Source: Chromera velia | Lineage: Eukaryota; Sar; Chromeraceae | Assembly: GCA_018398765.1 (NCBI GenBank) | Contig: JAHBMJ010000879.1 | Coordinates: 1 to 39,195 of the forward strand | Length of the DNA: 39,195 nucleotides | Reading direction: 5' to 3' | Part shown: positions 34,013 through 39,195 of the stretch, one piece after another | How the letters are laid out: every line of letters starts with the position of its first letter | Numbering within the stretch: position 1 is the stretch's first letter | Notes under the pieces: generated by a model | The model's input: the letters and a program-made list of their open reading frames with translations, nothing else | Database searches by the model: none | What the model was told of the DNA's origin: nothing | Made by a program: the position numbers and the translations under genes

Positions 34013-34181
34013 TGCGGAGGACTGTAGCAGACTTTCGTAGAATCTCCATTATAGATTCTTTTTCCGGGTCGGCTCTTTGTCTTGAACCTTGGAATTCTAT
34101 AGACCGTCACGTGCATACAGTGAAGTCCAGTCTTTCTGCTGTCCCTGTAGACTGATTCTTAGGTACTTGAGGGACTCAGAG

Positions 34182-35348
34182 ATGTACAAGTCAGTGAAAG
34201 AACGGCTCGGTCAGGTGGAAGTGGAAGAGGCACCCCCGGATACGGGGAGAATGGTTGAGCCAAGGAAGAAGATCCTAGATAGAATGGTTGTGAAACCATA
34301 TCTGCCAGGTCATGAGCTGAAGGCGGACGAAGTCATCGTCCATACGTTCGACACAGAGAAGACGGGAATGACAGAATGGGTCCTGATAAAGATGAGGGTG
34401 GCAGACGCTGCGAATTTGAAAGCCATGAACAAGGATGCCCTTGAGTCCTCTATGAAGGTGGAGGTAATGAATAAACAGGCATACGATAGACTGATCATGC
34501 CGTCGAGGAAAATGAAGAAGGGGGGAGAGATAAACGAAAAGGCACATATCGGAATGATGGAGGTGAAGGAAGCATGTGATGAGATGGTGGAGGGGGTATT
34601 GATGCCAATGCTTCAGATGCCGCTCAACGAGGTGTTCTCAAAATCCAGAAGGGAATATATGATGATGCAGAAGGGAATGGAATACAGAGAATACAACCGG
34701 AGGCTGACGAACAAAGTGAGAAGTGAGGGGGCTGCATACATTGATGCACACCTGGCCACTGAACATATAGCTGCCAGAGCGGGGGCACAGGTAGATGTGG
34801 CGAGTGAGATGTTGTGCTCAGTAGCGGAGATGGTGAAAGAGCATGGAGTCATGGAAATTCATGGGCGGGTTGTTCGTCTTCAGGAAGAGATAAAGAAAAC
34901 CCGGAGAGGAGGGGGGAGTGGGCCAATGGGTGGGAAACACTCTATGTACCCGACCTGTGACATCCAATCAGGGGGGATCACAGTTGAGGATGTAGATGTA
35001 GATAGCCCTGGGGTGACAGAGAAGGGGATTCCGAACACAGGGGTGGATGTACGCCAGACTGGGGAGGGTGGAATGGTGAACAGAGGGATGAATGATAGGA
35101 AGAAGAGGGATGGGGGAATTAGTCTGATGGTGCCTAACGGAAGGCCGAGAATGAACGGTAATATAGGGGCGAACGGGGTGGGGGGGGGAGGGATGCAGGA
35201 TAGCTTTGGGAGGCAGACAGGGACAGGGTCACCAAAGCGAGTGAGCCAGGTAACGCATTCCTCGGAGGGGAAGCAGGAGAACACAGACTCGGGGTTCGTG
35301 ACCCCAAGATCCATAGGAGAGAGAGAGGGGGAGGGTCAGCAGATGTGA
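34182..35348 (+). CDS. ORF A of the retroelement, unknown family
   Basis: The ORF encodes a 388-aa protein from the ATG at 34182; the frame is open upstream to 34089, but that part overlaps the older relic on the other strand. Residues 1-245 are charged and helical, rich in Met, Lys and Glu, with RLQEEIKKTRRGGGSG near 245-260. The rest is Gly/Asn/Arg-rich and probably disordered, perhaps nucleic-acid-binding. I recognise no domain. The sequence is purine-rich, unlike the T-rich endonuclease and RT section that follows. The next ORF lies in the same frame after a single TGA (35346-35348), so the two may once have been one protein of about 530 aa. Confidence 0.5.
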   Translation: MYKSVKERLGQVEVEEAPPDTGRMVEPRKKILDRMVVKPYLPGHELKADEVIVHTFDTEKTGMTEWVLIKMRVADAANLKAMNKDALESSMKVEVMNKQAYDRLIMPSRKMKKGGEINEKAHIGMMEVKEACDEMVEGVLMPMLQMPLNEVFSKSRREYMMMQKGMEYREYNRRLTNKVRSEGAAYIDAHLATEHIAARAGAQVDVASEMLCSVAEMVKEHGVMEIHGRVVRLQEEIKKTRRGGGSGPMGGKHSMYPTCDIQSGGITVEDVDVDSPGVTEKGIPNTGVDVRQTGEGGMVNRGMNDRKKRDGGISLMVPNGRPRMNGNIGANGVGGGGMQDSFGRQTGTGSPKRVSQVTHSSEGKQENTDSGFVTPRSIGEREGEGQQM

Positions 35349-35402
35349 AAGAGAGCTGTGACGCCCTTTAGACCGTCGTTTGCCAGGAGGGACAGGCCCA
35401 CA

Positions 35403-35783
35403 ATGAATGAAATGCAAATCTTCCCCCCAAATGTGCCGATGGTAGGTGGGAAGATCGCATACGAGACACTGGTCGACCTTCCGGTATATCGACAACCGAA
35501 GAATGGAGGTTTGGGGGGGAAACTCTGGCAAGAATGTATGGATGATGCCAGACTGATGGTGTCTGTCATGTACAATGAAACACGGCGGGGCCAGGTGAGG
35601 AGGGAGATGATCTCAGCGCTGAGGGACAGTGCAGTGGACGGGGATCTGGAGGGCTGTGACCTTCTGGAACTCGTTTATGCTTTCATCATACAGAAGAAGA
35701 GGGTTGAGGCTCTTTGTCTGCAGCAGGAGAAGGAGGGAGAGGGGGGGAAGGGAATGGGAGGTCGCCAGGTGGGACCTGAGTGA
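35403..35783 (+). CDS. ORF B of the retroelement, unknown family
   Basis: The ORF encodes 126 aa from the first ATG in frame (35403); the frame is open back to the TGA ending ORF A at 35346-35348. It reads as a compact helical domain (VGGKIAYETLVDLPVY, DARLMVSVMYNETRRGQVRRE, LLELVYAFIIQKKRVEAL) with a Gly/Glu-rich tail. No family is recognised. The endonuclease frame begins about 70 bases downstream in the same frame, after TGA (35781-35783) and TAA (35832-35834). Confidence 0.45.
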   Translation: MNEMQIFPPNVPMVGGKIAYETLVDLPVYRQPKNGGLGGKLWQECMDDARLMVSVMYNETRRGQVRREMISALRDSAVDGDLEGCDLLELVYAFIIQKKRVEALCLQQEKEGEGGKGMGGRQVGPE

Positions 35784-35855
35784 CTAGGGACTCAAGAGCA
35801 TGTCGGGAGGAGCAGTGGTCAGTTAAATGTTTAAATTAATTTTGATTCTTCTTTT

Positions 35856-36920
35856 TTGTTGTCTTTATCTGATGAATTGCATGAGAAAGTGAGGGAACTG
35901 GTTGGAGTGATTGGGAAGGATACAGGGAATGGAAGGGGTTTTGGCAGGGAAAGTGTGAGAGAGAAAGTGGAGTCTGACCTTGATCGTCTTTCCCTCAGAT
36001 TGGCTGGGGTGCAGATGTTTGTTGCATCCCTCCATGTGCATGCAGTTCAAGCCTGTCCTGTTTGTGCATCGGAGATTCACAGATGCGATTGCCCGTTGAC
36101 GATGGTTCTTGTCATTCAAACAACACAGCTACCTTCATACACTTTCCATGTTATGCCTGCGTCCTCTGAGGATGTGATGAATCCTTCTTGCAAGCTTCGG
36201 ACTGTCTTTAAGAGAGGGTTTGGTCAGAAATGTTTGAAGAGACTTGTATATTCCCATTTGCTGGCTGCTTCTACATGGTTGGGTCTGTCTGATACGAAAT
36301 ATTCTTCCTTTCTGAGAGAGGTCAAGGATGCTTATGCTGGGGTGGGAGAGGATGCATCATGGTGGGACAAGGGAGTAATATATTTGATTTGGTCACGATG
36401 GAAGAGAGGCTTTTATATTGGAAGTACCGTTGGTAGGGCGCTCGATCGGTTCTTTCAGCACCTCACGAGTGCATTAAAACCGCGTCGCATTGGGAAGAAA
36501 TGTAATAAGACAGGTCATGGGTATGTACATCGCTTCTATTCTGTTTTGTCTGCTGATGCTTCCAGACACGGCCTCTTTGTTATCCTTCCTATTACAAAGA
36601 TTGAGGGTGGTCAGATGAATTTGCGCATGATGGAATACTTATGTATTCGTGCATACAAACCTACATGGAATACAGTTGGTGTGTTGAGGAGATTCAAGAA
36701 TGACCCGGTGCGTAATCTGAGGGACCCTAATAAAAGGGATGTTAGCAGGTGTAGTGACAGGGTCTCAAGTCTGAGAAGGAGACTTGAATCTTCTGTTCAC
36801 ATGTCGAAGTTGGCGGGAAGAGTTGATAAAGGGGGCATTTTCCAATCTCGCTCCCTTTTCCTCTACAGGGTCACTGGGGAGGCGAGGGTATGGGGGCGAA
36901 GAGAGGGGAAGGGGACGTGA
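35856..36920 (+). CDS. GIY-YIG endonuclease section of the Penelope-like element
   Basis: This part nicks target DNA to prime reverse transcription. A Cys/His cluster (CPVCASEIHRCDC, about 36053-36091) precedes the nuclease and resembles the zinc-binding region of Penelope endonucleases. The GIY-YIG core follows: GVIYLIW (36372-36392), FYIGSTVGRALDRFFQH (from 36411) with the conserved Arg, and MEYLCIRAYKPTWN (36630-36671) with the catalytic Glu and the closing Asn. All core positions are present. There is no ATG near the start of the open frame (the first is about 36015), so translation must come from upstream or the start is lost. The frame ends at TGA 36918-36920, while coding continues in another frame from about 36890. 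Confidence 0.75.
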   Translation: MLSLSDELHEKVRELVGVIGKDTGNGRGFGRESVREKVESDLDRLSLRLAGVQMFVASLHVHAVQACPVCASEIHRCDCPLTMVLVIQTTQLPSYTFHVMPASSEDVMNPSCKLRTVFKRGFGQKCLKRLVYSHLLAASTWLGLSDTKYSSFLREVKDAYAGVGEDASWWDKGVIYLIWSRWKRGFYIGSTVGRALDRFFQHLTSALKPRRIGKKCNKTGHGYVHRFYSVLSADASRHGLFVILPITKIEGGQMNLRMMEYLCIRAYKPTWNTVGVLRRFKNDPVRNLRDPNKRDVSRCSDRVSSLRRRLESSVHMSKLAGRVDKGGIFQSRSLFLYRVTGEARVWGRREGKGT

Positions 36921-37804
36921 TTTCTCTTTTTCGTGCACGACTGCTGACTGCATTGTTCAAGAAGGTCCTTTCCGATTCGTCTCTTCGTTCATTTGATGCG
37001 ACAAAGAATGATTTGAGTGCATGTATATGCATGGTGCCCAGGGGTGGGATTCTTGGGGGAGGGAGGGCAACTTTTGACTTGAATGTGAGACGAATGTGCG
37101 AGTTGAATGGCTGGTCAGCAGCGACTTTGCTTACAGGGGAGCTGATTACGATTCGGGTGCCCCTCGCTGACTTATCTTTTTTCTGATCTTTTTATTTTGC
37201 CATGTTTGAGGAGATAAGGAAAACTGTGTCTCCATTGTCAAACGTGAGGCTTCGCCTTCTCCCTACAAAGCTGACTGATCTCCAACAGACTTTGGACAAT
37301 ACATATGGGATTTGTGGGGAAGGAGGAGGGGGTGAAGGTTCTTCTTGTGGATCGTCGTGTCGTTGTAGAGAGATTGCGAAATTATTTGATCTTCCTTTGC
37401 TTGATGGTCATGTGTGTTGTCTACAGTCTGCGTCTTCCTCTCTTAGATCTTTCTTCTCTCTTCCTCCTCACTTTTCTTCCAAGGCTAAGTTATGGCCTAA
37501 CACTGGTGCATGGAATATTGTCTTGAAAGGTATTGAGTCTTTCCTCCGTTCTGTTCTCACTTCTGATGGTGGCACTCGGGAGGGGGTTGGTCTAGGAAGG
37601 ACAATGGGAAGGGGGGGGGGGAGGGAGAATACAAGAGACAGGTCGATAAAAGGGGTCTTGTCTCTTGCAATGATTGCCGACCTTCAGGAGCGGTGGGTTT
37701 CAATGCTTTCGTATGCTCAGGCAAATGAGAAAGGGGCTGGCCGTCCCAAAGAAGTCTATAGCAATCAGAAAGTTATTGACTGCTCTAGCGGTTGTGCCAG
37801 TTAA
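36890..37804 (+). pseudogene. Linker section with CxC motif, same element
   Basis: Coding continues here in the +2 frame relative to the endonuclease ORF, from the ATG at 36890. It runs through a TGA at 37184-37186 and on from the ATG at 37202. The section contains the cluster SSCGSSCRCREIAKLF, whose CRC (37358-37366) fits the diagnostic CxC motif placed between endonuclease and RT in Naiad/Chlamys elements. The frame stops at 37802-37804, but between about 37700 and 37790 the RT frame has already taken over, so one more frameshift is present. An acceptor-like CTCTACAG at about 36868 leaves a splicing explanation for the first shift possible. Confidence 0.55.
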
Positions 37805-39195
37805 CAAGGCCAGAGGAGATCTGGCTTTTTTGTGTAAAAAGAAATACATTGAGGCAGTGGTAAGAGCTTTTCTTTTTGATTCTTCTTATGAAAGAATTGG
37901 GGAGGCTGAGTTTTCTACTTCTCTGGACCTTCTGGAGAATGGTTTTCCGAATGAAAAGGATGCATGGGTGTCTTTTTTGAATCAGTTCAAGAAATTTGAC
38001 AGGAAGAAATACCACTTTGGGATTGGGATCCTTTGGGTGAAACGTAAGTCTTGGGGAGTTAAGGGGGAGCTCCCTGAGTCTTGGTCCTCTCTGAAGTACA
38101 GGCCATTGGTATCTTATAAGAGACATGCCAGACATGAGATTTTCTCTTTCCTTTGCAAGGCTTTGAATGGCTGTCTTTCTTACTTTTCGCCACATTGTGA
38201 CTTTGACTCTGTCTTTGCTTTTCAGGATAAGGTTAGGATCTTTAATTCAGGGTTTGGGAGACTTGCAGATCGTAGCTCGTATGTTTCTTCTAATTTGTAT
38301 TGGCCTTGGGGTGGACTTGGTCTGCTGGTGGACGACATCAAGGCATTTTTTCCCTCTCTACCCAGAGCTGATTTCTTTTCTTGTTTGAATGACTTTGTTC
38401 ATTTCATTCATTCTTCCTCTAGATATCGCTTTGTTATGTTGCCGACCCATAAGTCTTTTTGTATTAAGGAGGCAGGTCCGGGAGAGGGTGAGAAGTGGTA
38501 TTCTCGGAGACGTTACTTAAAACCTATTGCTTTTTTATCCTCCCACTGCAATTACGCAAATGCACTTTCTTGCCCTCTTGATATGCTGGCTCATATAATT
38601 AATCTTGATTTTGCTTCGAATGTAATTCGGGTTTGAGGGACGATGGTCACACAGCATGAAGGTTTTCCTCAAGGGAGTCCATGCTCTCCTGGTGGGGCCC
38701 GATTTTTTGCCACGTGGAAAGAGTATTCTGTTGCATTGATGAGATCGAAGCCTTTATAGGGGGGGGAGAAATGGATGGCAGGGAGATACATGAACGATAG
38801 AACGATTATTTTTAGGTCTGACTGTGGTATAAGTGACGTGCCGGATGACCCCATGATGGAAAAGTTACTTGAGGAAGACTTCTACAGTCCTGCATGCGTT
38901 TTAGAGCGTCAAAAAGGATCTACGGTGCTTGGTCTGCGTCTTTTCTCTTTGCTAGAATCTCCTTCGATTTTGCTTTTTGCTGCTGTTAATCCTAACCGTG
39001 ATGTTCTTTTTAATTTCTTTCGTGATTTGGTTGCTTTTTCTCTGTTGCCCATTTCTGGAGGATGGTCGTCTTTTCCTAACCTACCTTCACTTCGTAGAGT
39101 GCGTTTGATGCATGCTTTCTCCTGTGTTCCTTCTGTTTCGGCCAAGAAGGGCCTAATATCCTCTCATCTTATCCGGACACTTCTTTCTTGTAATG
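37674..39195 (+). pseudogene. Reverse transcriptase section, broken and cut by window end
   Basis: The RT domain belongs to the Penelope/telomerase-related group. ALAVVPVNKARGDLAFL (about 37785) corresponds to the N-terminal fingers motif. RPLVSYKRHARHEIF follows. DDIKAFFPSLP (38331-38363) is motif A with its catalytic Asp. QGSPCSPGGARFF (from about 38670) is motif B. RYMNDRTIIF (about 38784) stands where motif C should read YxDD, so one catalytic Asp has become Asn. The frame holds a TGA at 38634-38636 and a TAG at 38757-38759 but otherwise stays open to the window end (LGLRLFSLLES and beyond). Motif order and spacing are normal for an RT. The copy is inactive as written. Confidence 0.75.

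Larger units (their letters stand above)
34089..39195 (+). mobile_element. Penelope-like retroelement with N-terminal GIY-YIG endonuclease (truncated by window end)
   Basis: Consecutive plus-strand ORFs encode, in order, two proteins of unknown family (34182-35348 and 35403-35783), a GIY-YIG endonuclease (from about 35856), a linker with a CxC motif (37358-37366) and a reverse transcriptase (37.8 kb to the window end). Published work on Penelope-like elements describes a deep clade (Naiad and Chlamys) with exactly this permuted order, endonuclease first and joined to the RT by a CxC-bearing linker. The copy is decayed (see component entries). No 5' or 3' terminal repeat or target duplication can be fixed here. 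Whether the two upstream ORFs belong to the element is inferred from strand, spacing and shared frame. Confidence 0.75.

Noticed and set aside
34000-39195. Hammerhead ribozyme as in canonical Penelope elements
   Set aside because: I looked for a CUGAUGA core with a paired GAAA on both strands around the element and saw none; N-terminal-endonuclease elements are reported to lack it, so absence fits.

Overview
The window looks like nuclear DNA of an alga with a complex (secondary) plastid. Three things point that way: genes with many spliceosomal introns, a PsbP-domain protein whose leader reads as signal peptide plus plastid transit peptide, and a plant/alga-type EF-hand cation exchanger. Most acceptors are followed by G (AG|G), and introns carry very long microsatellites. 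Kinesin-light-chain-like TPR arrays and LRR proteins with this phrasing are abundant in chromerid alveolates, so a Chromera-like organism is my best guess (inference, not proven). An undetermined base lies at 6453 and an assembly gap at 24371-24391.

Left part, 0.4-27.5 kb, gene-bearing. (1) + strand 373-5342: an eight-exon gene for an NCL-like Na+/Ca2+ exchanger, 728 aa, with two EF-hands. (2) - strand 10368-7448: a TPR protein with twelve 42-residue repeats. (3) - strand about 22919-12416: a large protein of about 2190 aa over eleven exons, with HEAT repeats resembling Integrator subunit 4 and a long disordered charged tail. (4) + strand 23629-27463: an eight-exon gene for a 360-aa PsbP-like thylakoid-lumen protein. 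Genes 3 and 4 are divergent, with a GC-rich, TATA-containing spacer between them. In all spliced models the exon phases agree through to one stop codon.

Right part, 27.5-39.2 kb, AT-rich and full of mobile DNA. In order it holds a possible structured RNA, a 209-bp MITE with a perfect 8-bp target duplication, a 664-bp foldback element flanked by TA, a degenerate zinc-knuckle ORF (-), an LRR pseudogene that keeps one frame through seven internal stops (+), two retroelement 3' ends in tail-to-tail orientation, and a large retroelement that runs off the window end. That last element has a GIY-YIG endonuclease, then a linker with a CxC motif, then a reverse transcriptase. This is the permuted domain order of the N-terminal-endonuclease Penelope-like elements (Naiad/Chlamys type), and it is the most interesting object here. 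The copy is broken: it has frameshifts, in-frame stops, and YMND where the catalytic YxDD motif should be. Two upstream ORFs of unknown family seem to belong to it.
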